This document shows, piece after piece, positions 1 to 5,536 of a DNA stretch of 6,892 bases. The stretch lies in contig NZ_JAACKB010000137.1 in NCBI RefSeq assembly GCF_010892395.1, positions 1 through 6,892 of the forward strand. Reading direction: 5' to 3'. The number at the start of each line of letters is the position of its first letter. The stretch's first letter is position 1. Origin of the DNA: Sulfurovum sp. bin170 (GTDB lineage Bacteria > Campylobacterota > Campylobacteria > Campylobacterales > Sulfurovaceae). A program made the position numbers and the translations under genes. A model generated the notes under the pieces. That model worked only from the letters and a program-made list of their open reading frames with translations, was not told the origin of the DNA and made no database searches.

Positions 1-111
1 TATAAAGGTTATACAATAATTTATAAGATAAATTTAGAAAAAGGTATGATTGATATAGTTAGAATTTTTAACAAGAATAAACCACCACTAAGTTTACAAT
101 ATAATAATTAG
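1..111 (+). CDS. C-terminal fragment, possible RelE/ParE-family toxin (5' end outside window)
   Basis: The first reading frame is open from base 1 and ends at TAG (109-111), giving the last 36 residues of a protein that begins outside the window. The fragment has the pattern GYTIIYKI, an acidic/Gly turn, then IDIVRIFNKN. This resembles the last two beta strands of RelE/ParE toxins (typically GYRxxYxI followed by a hydrophobic strand ending in a basic or His residue). The match is by eye on a short fragment, so the family is tentative. Such toxins inhibit translation or gyrase and are normally paired with an antitoxin gene, which would lie outside the window. The next gene starts only 17 bases downstream with no terminator between, so the two may be co-transcribed. 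Coding is likely; the function is uncertain. Confidence 0.5.
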   Translation, partial: YKGYTIIYKINLEKGMIDIVRIFNKNKPPLSLQYNN

Positions 112-112
112 T

Positions 113-119
113 AAAAAGG
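113..119 (+). promoter_or_regulatory. Ribosome binding site deciding the kinase start
   Basis: AAAAAGG lies 9 bases before GTA at 129, right after the stop codon of the preceding gene. A second similar run, AAAAGG at 124-129, lies 8 bases before ATA at 138. Either could serve a non-standard start codon, and no ATG, GTG or TTG is in frame here. The site matters because it places translation start at the signal peptide rather than at the far internal GTG at 600. Confidence 0.45.
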
Positions 120-128
120 TTTCAAAAG

Positions 129-1958
129 GTAAAACAGATAACAAGATTTGTATTAATTCTAATCTCTTTAATAAGCCTCTCCTTTGCAGAAACCACTCTA
201 AAATATAACACAGAACAACTAGACAACTTCTCACTACAATATCATTATGACAAAGAGCAAAAACTAAATATCAACGCCATCCAAAATATAAAATTTGATA
301 AAAAAACATCCAATAAATTTACATTTGGATATATAACAGGAGATATTTGGTTCAAGTTAACGCTTCATAACCAAAGTCCAAACAGAGATTTTATCTTCTA
401 TTTAACCGAGTCATTTTTTAATGAAGTTAACTTTTATGAAAAGTATCAAAAGAGTTGGAAAAAAGAGACAAGTGGACTGGCACTGTTTTTAAAAAATGGT
501 GATAAAAAGGACATCAACCCATCGTTTAATTTTACAGTAAAACCACAGAGTCATAAAACATTTTACATCCAGTTTCATACCAAACCTCAAAGCAAAGGGG
601 TGAGTTATGGTGAGTTTAAAATATTCACCCAACAGGCATTTTTATCTCACAATATTTTTGGTGACCATCTGCTCTATCTCTTCTATTTTGGTACACTCTT
701 TTTTATTCTAATTTTTACCCTTTTTCTTTTTATTACACTTAAGGATAGCATCTATATCTACTATGTGGGGTACATCTTTTTTACGGCTGTTTATGTTTTA
801 GCCTATTCAGGATTAACCTATCATATCGATTTGGTTCCGTGGATAAAAGAGTTAAATATATCGGTGCCTCTATTTAGCATATTTTTCATTCTCTTTTCAA
901 CCAAATTTTTAGATACACGATTTTATCTCCCTCGTATTGACAAAGTTTTAAATGGTGTATCAATACTCTTGATGCTTACCATACCACTGATTATACTGGA
1001 TTATGACCCATGGTTCAATATAGTAACCAAAGGTACAACACTCTTGACTCCTCTTCTCATCTACGCCTCTATCTATGTGTTTATCAAAGGGCATACCGAG
1101 GTTAAGTATTATATTATCGCTCTGGTTACCTATATGGTCTCTATGCTAACCCTCTCTTTGATGACACAAGGCTTTATAGCCAACAGTGACATTAATCACT
1201 ACGCGTTTGTCTACGGTTCATATTTTGAGATAGTCTTTTTCTCTTTTGTGTTGGCAAACCGTTTTCATAAAATTCAAAATGAGATTATCACCATAAAAGC
1301 GAAAAATGAGCAACTGCTAGAAGCAAAAGTCAAAGCAAGAACCACCAAAATCAGAAGCCTACTCAAAGAGAAAGAGTTGCTGTTAAGAGAGGTCTATCAT
1401 CGAGTCAAAAACAACTTTCAGATGGTGATAGGGCTTCTTTGGATTGAAGCTTCCCGTAAAAAAAATGATGAACATGAACAGGCTCTTTTAGAGATGATTA
1501 ATCGTATCAAATCGATGTCGTTGGTACATCAGTATCTGTTGGACTCCAATACCTATTCAGAGATACGCAGTGAAGAGTATCTGCTAAAAATCATAGAGGG
1601 GACAGAACAGATATATAGCAGACAGAATATTCGTATAGACAAAGAGATAGACCATTGCATTTTAGAGATGGATTCAGCTATGGCACTGGCTGTTATTGTC
1701 AATGAGGTGCTAACCAATGCTGTGAAACATCACCACCAACAGGAGAGTTGTCATATCTACTTCTCTTTTAAAAAGCAAAATAGTGATATAATTGTGACTA
1801 TAAAAGATAACGGCTTAGGTTTTTTACCAAATGAACAGAGTGATGGATTTGGGTTAAAAATGGTTAAACAGTTTGCTAAAAAGCTAAAATCTAGCCATAT
1901 TGAGTTTAGTTTTGATAGAGGAACTACATTTGTATTGTCATTTAAATGTTTTTTGTAG
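129..1958 (+). CDS. Membrane sensor histidine kinase, 7TMR-DISM with HisKA_2/HATPase
   Basis: The protein senses an unknown signal through a periplasmic and seven-helix module and autophosphorylates on His. Counted from GTA at 129 (609 aa), residues 1-20 are a signal peptide ending LSLSFA. Residues about 25-155 resemble the DISMED2 domain (GDIWFKLTLHN around W74). Seven membrane helices lie between about 181 and 378, followed by a short coiled coil to about 420. The HisKA_2 H-box is YHRVKNNFQ with H424. The ATP-binding domain shows NEVLTNAVKH (525-534), DNGLGF (560-565) and GFGLKMV (573-579). The frame is open back to 108 but has no ATG, GTG or TTG before GTG at 600, and starting there would remove the sensor domain and signal peptide. 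GTA 129 or ATA 138 is therefore preferred. No response regulator is in the window. The kinase call is firm; the start codon is not. Confidence 0.85.
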   Translation, partial: VKQITRFVLILISLISLSFAETTLKYNTEQLDNFSLQYHYDKEQKLNINAIQNIKFDKKTSNKFTFGYITGDIWFKLTLHNQSPNRDFIFYLTESFFNEVNFYEKYQKSWKKETSGLALFLKNGDKKDINPSFNFTVKPQSHKTFYIQFHTKPQSKGVSYGEFKIFTQQAFLSHNIFGDHLLYLFYFGTLFFILIFTLFLFITLKDSIYIYYVGYIFFTAVYVLAYSGLTYHIDLVPWIKELNISVPLFSIFFILFSTKFLDTRFYLPRIDKVLNGVSILLMLTIPLIILDYDPWFNIVTKGTTLLTPLLIYASIYVFIKGHTEVKYYIIALVTYMVSMLTLSLMTQGFIANSDINHYAFVYGSYFEIVFFSFVLANRFHKIQNEIITIKAKNEQLLEAKVKARTTKIRSLLKEKELLLREVYHRVKNNFQMVIGLLWIEASRKKNDEHEQALLEMINRIKSMSLVHQYLLDSNTYSEIRSEEYLLKIIEGTEQIYSRQNIRIDKEIDHCILEMDSAMALAVIVNEVLTNAVKHHHQQESCHIYFSFKKQNSDIIVTIKDNGLGFLPNEQSDGFGLKMVKQFAKKLKSSHIEFSFDRGTTFVLSFKCFL

Positions 1959-1980
1959 GGGTGCCCCTTGTGGGTACCCT
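1958..1980 (+). terminator. Stem-loop at the kinase stop codon; possible terminator or REP-type palindrome
   Basis: GGGTGCCC (1959-1966) pairs with GGGTACCC (1972-1979) over 8 bp with one G-T wobble and a 5-base loop, CTTGT. It begins directly at the TAG of the kinase, so the stop codon adjoins the repeat. No T run follows on either strand, so it is a poor intrinsic terminator. The string GTAGGGGTGCCCCTTG resembles, from memory, dispersed GTAGGGG-type palindromes seen in many bacterial genomes. The remaining 110 bases up to the next gene are very AT-rich. They contain the small palindrome TGATATATCA but no convincing promoter. Confidence 0.4.
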
Positions 1981-2075
1981 AAATATTGCAAATAAAAATA
2001 TTTCAAATCGCTATTAAATATTGATATATCAAGTGTTAAAACCAATTATAGCAACAAAATAACATCCTAAAAAAT

Positions 2076-2081
2076 AAGAAG
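2076..2081 (+). promoter_or_regulatory. Possible ribosome binding site of the beta-barrel gene
   Basis: AAGAAG, a weak purine-rich Shine-Dalgarno candidate, lies 9 bases before GTA at 2091, the same spacing as in the upstream kinase gene. ATT at 2085 and ATC at 2088 are also in frame but sit only 3 and 6 bases from it. Confidence 0.3.
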
Positions 2082-2090
2082 TTTATTATC

Positions 2091-3290
2091 GTAAAAAAAA
2101 TACTGCTACTAAGTACCATTACCCCACTGTTTGCAACCCAAGAACTAAGCACCTTTAATCAACATGCTCTGTCCAATTTGGCTCCCAAAGGGCATTGGGC
2201 AGTACGATTTGAAGCACAGAGCAAAACAGCAAAGATGTTCTATACTAACAGTGGAGAGCATGTTAAACTCGGTTCAGAACTTGATGGAGTCAATCTAAAT
2301 CAAGATATTTTCCCACAACTTGCTATGTATGGTGCAGGGGCATCACTGGGGCAAACCAATCTTGATGTGGCGATAGATTCAAAATATTTTGAGCTGACCA
2401 CAGGTTATGGGATTACTGATAAATTGACTATTGGTGCAATTATTCCATATCGTGATATACGAAAAAGCATTAATTTCTCGGTGGGTGGTGGAAATCTTGG
2501 ACTTAATCCACTGTTCAATAGTACAGAACCTGCTTCGGTAACAAATCTTCCTTATCTTCCTATAGAAAATGGTATCACTCCTATAACAACAGCCCAAATG
2601 CAAGAGATACTGGCTAGTAAATATGGATATAAACCTTTGGAGACTAGAAATATCAGTGGTTTTGCTGACCCTACGATTGGTCTGCTTTGGAATGCCTACT
2701 CTACAGATGACTCTTCGCTTATGTTAAGTTCAGGCTATCGTTTTGGTATTCAAGAGGGTGACCCAGACAGACTCATAGACACCACCATAAGCAGTGGTAG
2801 CTCAACAATTCGACTACAAGCAGAGTACCTCAAAGAGTTAGCTTATGGTTTTGACCTATATAGCAGATTTGAGTATGGGATAGAGCTTGAGGGGAGAGTG
2901 ACCAAAAGAGTTCCTGAGCAAGGGAAGATGTTAGCACCAAAAAGTAGCAAAGAGAGCCTAACACGAGATTTGGGAGACTATCGAATCTATGATATAGGTT
3001 TGGGTAAAACATGGGGCAATTGGAGAACAGCACTTAATTGGTATCGTGCCGAAAAAGATTCCGATAACTATAGCTCATCTAAAGGAACGGATACAACGGC
3101 TCTGGAGACTCATACCAGTGGTCATGTCAATCAGTGGAAAACTTCACTCTCATGGAGTGGTATAGAGTCATGGAAGAGAGGAAATCTAGCTCTACCATTG
3201 GTGGTCAATCTAGTCTATAGGGATACATATGATGGTAAAAATACACCAGATTACCAAGATGTCTATCTGCAGTTGACCAGTTTTTGGTAG
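2091..3290 (+). CDS. Exported outer-membrane beta-barrel protein
   Basis: Counted from GTA 2091 the product has 399 residues. It starts with a textbook signal peptide (x-KKILLLSTITPLFA, cleavage near residue 15). The mature part is rich in alternating Tyr, Gly and Ser, typical of beta strands. It includes LTTGYGITDKLTIGAIIPY, a phrase common in barrel proteins of the phenol-degradation-meta/'transporter' type, and SGFADPTIGLLWN. It ends in the aromatic residue Trp after LQLTSF, the usual C-terminal outer-membrane signature. Substrate and specific role cannot be read from the sequence. The frame is open from 2052, but the first common start is TTG at 2178, inside the mature protein, so I placed the start at the signal peptide. 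It lies 132 bases after the kinase and converges with the SPOR gene, with only 25 bases between them and no obvious terminator. Confidence 0.75.
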   Translation, partial: VKKILLLSTITPLFATQELSTFNQHALSNLAPKGHWAVRFEAQSKTAKMFYTNSGEHVKLGSELDGVNLNQDIFPQLAMYGAGASLGQTNLDVAIDSKYFELTTGYGITDKLTIGAIIPYRDIRKSINFSVGGGNLGLNPLFNSTEPASVTNLPYLPIENGITPITTAQMQEILASKYGYKPLETRNISGFADPTIGLLWNAYSTDDSSLMLSSGYRFGIQEGDPDRLIDTTISSGSSTIRLQAEYLKELAYGFDLYSRFEYGIELEGRVTKRVPEQGKMLAPKSSKESLTRDLGDYRIYDIGLGKTWGNWRTALNWYRAEKDSDNYSSSKGTDTTALETHTSGHVNQWKTSLSWSGIESWKRGNLALPLVVNLVYRDTYDGKNTPDYQDVYLQLTSFW

Positions 3291-3315
3291 ATGAAGGGAA
3301 TGAAAAGACATCAAG

Positions 3316-4278
3316 TTAAAAACTCTGGATATAAGCATTTTTATTAATACTAGACCTCACTTTTTCAAGCAGTGCCATAGCTTGTTCAGTTGTCTCATAA
3401 GGTCCAATATATATCCGTTTCACCATATTTCCATCTTGGTCTTTATCTTCCAATTGAACATAAGTAAAACCATTGCGACCTATATTTAGGAAATACTCAT
3501 CATTGGGTTGCCTAAAAAAACTTCCGATTTTAATATAAAATTTCTTATCAGCATCTGCTGTAATCGTCTGATTTGTATCCACAGTCGTTGTGTTGTGCTC
3601 TATCTTTTTAGGGAAAACGGTATGTTTTAAATTCTTGATAGCAAGTACCTGAAACTGCTCTCCATCATGAACTAGCCGTATCTTCTGAATATCTTTACCT
3701 GACTCATCATCTTTATAGTTTTTAAATTTCCATCTAACTGTGGTCTGTACATCTATATAGGTATCTTTGCGTTTCAAAATCTTCATATATGTCATGTTGT
3801 AGCTTCGTTTAGGCCATTTTTTATAAAAAGAGACTTTTTTGGAACGCAACTGCATGTGGCTTACACTCTTTTTCCACATATACTGTTGCATCGGAAAATG
3901 GTAAAAAACATTTAGCTTATCTAAAAAGTTCTCCTCATCAGCCATATAGTAGTTTCGCAAAAAATTTTTGATATAGAGCTTTGAAGCAAACCACTCATCC
4001 ATTGGTTCCAGATAGTAGCGACTAATCCAACCCTCGATATGTTTTCCACCTATAGGATAAGAGATATAGCACCACTCTCTGCCCTGTTTGTTGTATTTAC
4101 ACTCTCTGATTGTGATACCAATCGCATTAGAAGGCAGTGTTCCAACAGCTGTACGAGAGTTTACAACTGGTATCTCTCTTACATTTAATTTTGCACCTTT
4201 TTTTAGATGTATCAAACGGTATTCAGTTGCATCTAGCAACCCCATAGTTAGTATAAGTAGTAAAATAATCTTTTTCAT
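3316..4278 (-). CDS. Exported SH3b / NTF2-like / SPOR-domain cell-wall protein
   Basis: The 320-residue protein starts with a signal peptide (MKKIILLLILTMGLLDA, cleavage near 17). Residues about 19-92 form a bacterial SH3 domain (LNVREIP at 31-37, GWISRYYL at 83-90). Residues about 94-225 look like a helical-plus-sheet domain of the NTF2-like type; this is the weakest call. Residues about 246-318 are a SPOR domain (FYIKIGSFF, then RIYIGPYETTEQAMALLEKV), a fold known to bind denuded peptidoglycan glycans. I infer a periplasmic role in cell-wall binding, division or wall turnover. The mature protein has exactly two cysteines, C60 and C70, both within the SH3b part, which could form a disulfide. 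The gene follows the TlpA-like gene on the same strand after 45 bases. ATG 4278 has no Shine-Dalgarno. Confidence 0.85.
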   Translation of the reverse strand: MKKIILLLILTMGLLDATEYRLIHLKKGAKLNVREIPVVNSRTAVGTLPSNAIGITIRECKYNKQGREWCYISYPIGGKHIEGWISRYYLEPMDEWFASKLYIKNFLRNYYMADEENFLDKLNVFYHFPMQQYMWKKSVSHMQLRSKKVSFYKKWPKRSYNMTYMKILKRKDTYIDVQTTVRWKFKNYKDDESGKDIQKIRLVHDGEQFQVLAIKNLKHTVFPKKIEHNTTTVDTNQTITADADKKFYIKIGSFFRQPNDEYFLNIGRNGFTYVQLEDKDQDGNMVKRIYIGPYETTEQAMALLEKVRSSINKNAYIQSF

Positions 4279-4284
4279 GTCAAA

Positions 4285-4290
4285 ATTATA
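4285..4290 (-). promoter_or_regulatory. -10 box of the SH3b-SPOR gene
   Basis: On the minus strand TATAATTTT, close to the extended -10 of Campylobacterota sigma-70 promoters, ends 6 bases before the ATG at 4278. No clear -35 is seen, which is usual in this group. Transcription from it would begin at or next to the start codon, predicting a leaderless or nearly leaderless mRNA. Confidence 0.45.
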
Positions 4291-4323
4291 CTATATAGGG
4301 TTAAGAACAGTATTAAAAGTTTT

Positions 4324-4824
4324 TTATCGTATTAAACTTAATCTTGCTTTAAGCCCAAGAGTTGTGCTATATCCCACTTCTGAAAACTGCAGAGTCCCAT
4401 TAGCATCATAGATAAATGTTGTAGGGAACGCCCCCACATCAAATTTCTCTCTGAGTTTGCCCTCTTTATCATTGACAACAGCATAGGTATAACCTCTCTC
4501 CTCCATAAACGCTCTCAACTCACTATCAGTTCCAGAGTTAACAGCCACGCTAACAAGATGTACTTCACCCTTTATGCTCTCCAAGTTTGGAGCCTCTATC
4601 TTACAAGTAGGACACCAAGTCGCCCAAAAATGTATCACTGTAGGCTTGGTGCCATCACCAACAAAAGCTATCTCATCCCCAGAAATCGACAGAGCTTTAA
4701 TATCAGGCAAAACTGTATCAGTATCGGGCTTACGCAGATAGTTCAAAGCCATAGATACAACAAATAGCATCAAAAGAGTAATAACAACCTCTTTTATAAT
4801 TTTTTTAATAGACCAAATTTTCAT
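4324..4824 (-). CDS. TlpA-like membrane-anchored thioredoxin-fold protein
   Basis: This is a 166-residue thiol-disulfide oxidoreductase that should act in the periplasm. After a basic start (MKIWSIKKIIKE) comes one membrane anchor (about 13-28), then a thioredoxin fold of the TlpA/ResA/ScsD type. The active site is WATWCPTC with C71 and C74, and the cis-proline loop is GAFPTTF with P134. Family members reduce or isomerise disulfides, for example in cytochrome c maturation; the partner here is unknown. An upstream in-frame ATG at 4836 would add four residues. I prefer ATG 4824 because it forms a 4-base ATGA overlap with the ruvX stop, which points to translational coupling. The gene downstream encodes an exported protein with just two cysteines, a possible but unproven substrate. 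Confidence 0.88.
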   Translation of the reverse strand: MKIWSIKKIIKEVVITLLMLFVVSMALNYLRKPDTDTVLPDIKALSISGDEIAFVGDGTKPTVIHFWATWCPTCKIEAPNLESIKGEVHLVSVAVNSGTDSELRAFMEERGYTYAVVNDKEGKLREKFDVGAFPTTFIYDANGTLQFSEVGYSTTLGLKARLSLIR

Positions 4825-5210
4825 ATACCTAACCATCTCTCCAATATAATTTTAGCAGCCATAGAGTCAATCTTTCCATCTTTTTTATGTCTAAAGACCC
4901 CTTTAGTTATCTCTTTTGCCTCAACAGAAGATCCATACTCATCCTGATAAGCCACCTCTATATTTTCTAACTCCAACAGAGAGACAAAATGTTTTATCCG
5001 TCTCTCCATCTCCTCTTCACTAGAGCCACCCTTTGGCAATCCAACCACCAGTTGTTCTATCTCCCACTCAACCAAAAAAGCTTTGACATCTCTGGCTGCT
5101 TGATTGCGATTTTTACGCAATATCGCATCTTGTGGAAATACGATATTCGCATCCAAGCTAAGAGCCACACCGATTCGTTTTAGTCCTACATCTATACTTG
5201 CTATTTTCAT
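4821..5210 (-). CDS. ruvX: RuvX/YqgF-family putative pre-16S rRNA nuclease / Holliday junction resolvase
   Basis: The 129-residue cytoplasmic protein has the RNase H-like fold of the YqgF/RuvX family, which is linked to 16S rRNA 5'-end maturation and described by homology as a Holliday junction resolvase. Visible motifs are ASIDVGLKRIGVAL with D7, VVGLPKGG (55-62), the acidic DEYGSS segment with D90 and E91, and GKIDSMAAKIIL with D115. Length is normal. The DE segment has YGSS where many relatives have Arg and two Thr. An ATG at 5222 would add four residues (MLLF), but it lies directly after a TATAGT -10 box and would not be in the transcript, so ATG 5210 is chosen. Neither start has a good Shine-Dalgarno. 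The stop overlaps the TlpA-like gene's start. Its promoter appears to borrow a -35 from the neighbouring mobile element. Confidence 0.9.
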   Translation of the reverse strand: MKIASIDVGLKRIGVALSLDANIVFPQDAILRKNRNQAARDVKAFLVEWEIEQLVVGLPKGGSSEEEMERRIKHFVSLLELENIEVAYQDEYGSSVEAKEITKGVFRHKKDGKIDSMAAKIILERWLGI

Positions 5211-5222
5211 AAACAGAAGCAT

Positions 5223-5252
5223 ACTATAAATTACTTAATAGACTTCTTTCAA
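5223..5252 (-). promoter_or_regulatory. Hybrid promoter of ruvX using the element's terminal repeat
   Basis: On the minus strand TTGAAA (5252-5247), inside the left terminal repeat of element A, is followed after 18 bases by TATAGT (5228-5223), outside the element. Transcription would start near 5216, leaving a leader of about 6 bases before ATG 5210. Both hexamers are good matches to sigma-70 boxes. Confidence 0.5.
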
Positions 5253-5273
5253 AACTAGGAACCGATGGCTTTA

Positions 5274-5400
5274 GCCCAATGCCAATGAATTAGCTAGGCT
5301 GAAGCCATCGTTTCCTTATATGCAATTTGCATTTTCGGAATCGGCGTGTTTACACCCGAACTATTTGGTTCAAAAAAAGCTTAATTTATTGACATTGGGC
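5274..5400. repeat. Core segment bounded by inverted repeats inside element A
   Basis: This section matches 6461-6587 of element B in the same orientation. From 5275 to 5401 I count 5 mismatches in 127 aligned bases. It is bounded by inverted copies of an AGCCCAATGnCAATnAATTA sequence. These inverted repeats are the likely sites where the core flipped relative to the outer arms. Confidence 0.75.
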
Positions 5401-5417
5401 TTTAGCCTCGTCATATT
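5389..5417 (+). promoter_or_regulatory. Possible outward promoter in the right arm of element A
   Basis: TTGACA (5389-5394), a perfect -35 hexamer, is followed after 17 bases by CATATT (5412-5417), a 4-of-6 match to the -10 consensus. It would read rightward toward the basic-protein gene with a start near 5424. A competing -10, TATAAA at 5496-5501, lies nearer that gene without a clear -35. In element B the same -35 position reads TTGGCA and is followed by different sequence. Confidence 0.3.
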
Positions 5418-5524
5418 CGGGACTAAAGTCTCCGATTCCAAATGAGTTTTGAAAGAAGTCTAATCAACAACAAATACTACACAAATTTTAACTATTATAA
5501 AACTTAAATATTTATATTAATGAT

Positions 5525-5530
5525 AAAGGA
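5525..5530 (+). promoter_or_regulatory. Ribosome binding site of the basic repeat protein
   Basis: AAAGGA lies 6 bases before ATG 5537 and is one of the two clear Shine-Dalgarno sites in the window. It fixes this start, which also begins the signal peptide. Confidence 0.7.
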
Positions 5531-5536
5531 TACTAC

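Larger units (their letters stand above)
5239..5462. mobile_element. Element A: 224-bp MITE-like element with perfect terminal inverted repeats
   Basis: The ends, 5239-5256 and 5445-5462, are perfect 18-bp inverted repeats (TAGACTTCTTTCAAAACT and its complement). The outermost TA on each side fits a TA target duplication, as made by IS630/Tc1-mariner transposases; assignment to that group is inference. There is no ORF inside. A second inverted pair (about 5274-5294 and 5379-5400, about 20 of 22 aligned bases matching) encloses a central part with small palindromes: GGCTTTAGCC (5267, 5398), GGCTGAAGCC (5297), ATGCAATTTGCAT (5320), GTGTTTACAC (5346) and GACTAAAGTC (5421). The whole would fold into an extended hairpin. 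A related copy, B, lies 948 bases downstream. The element fills most of the 326-base gap between ruvX and the basic-protein gene. Confidence 0.8.

Noticed and set aside
600..1958. Kinase starting at GTG 600
   Set aside because: It would begin at the end of the sensor domain; the upstream frame encodes an uninterrupted signal peptide and DISMED2-like domain.
2379..3033. Small minus-strand frames at 2379-2603 and 2830-3033
   Set aside because: They lie fully inside the barrel gene, have no ribosome sites and no recognisable domains; they are shadows of the coding strand.
2178..3290. Beta-barrel protein starting at TTG 2178
   Set aside because: No ribosome site is seen there and it would lose a clear signal peptide encoded at 2091-2135.
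3291..3315. Bidirectional terminator between the convergent genes
   Set aside because: The 25-base gap contains no inverted repeat.
4088..5183. Plus-strand frames at 4088-4411, 4558-4767 and 4989-5183
   Set aside because: They are antisense to three well-supported minus-strand genes and have no family features.
5239..5462. Riboswitch or tRNA-like RNA between ruvX and the basic-protein gene
   Set aside because: Terminal inverted repeats with TA ends and a second copy elsewhere fit a mobile element better; no known riboswitch or tRNA pattern is visible.
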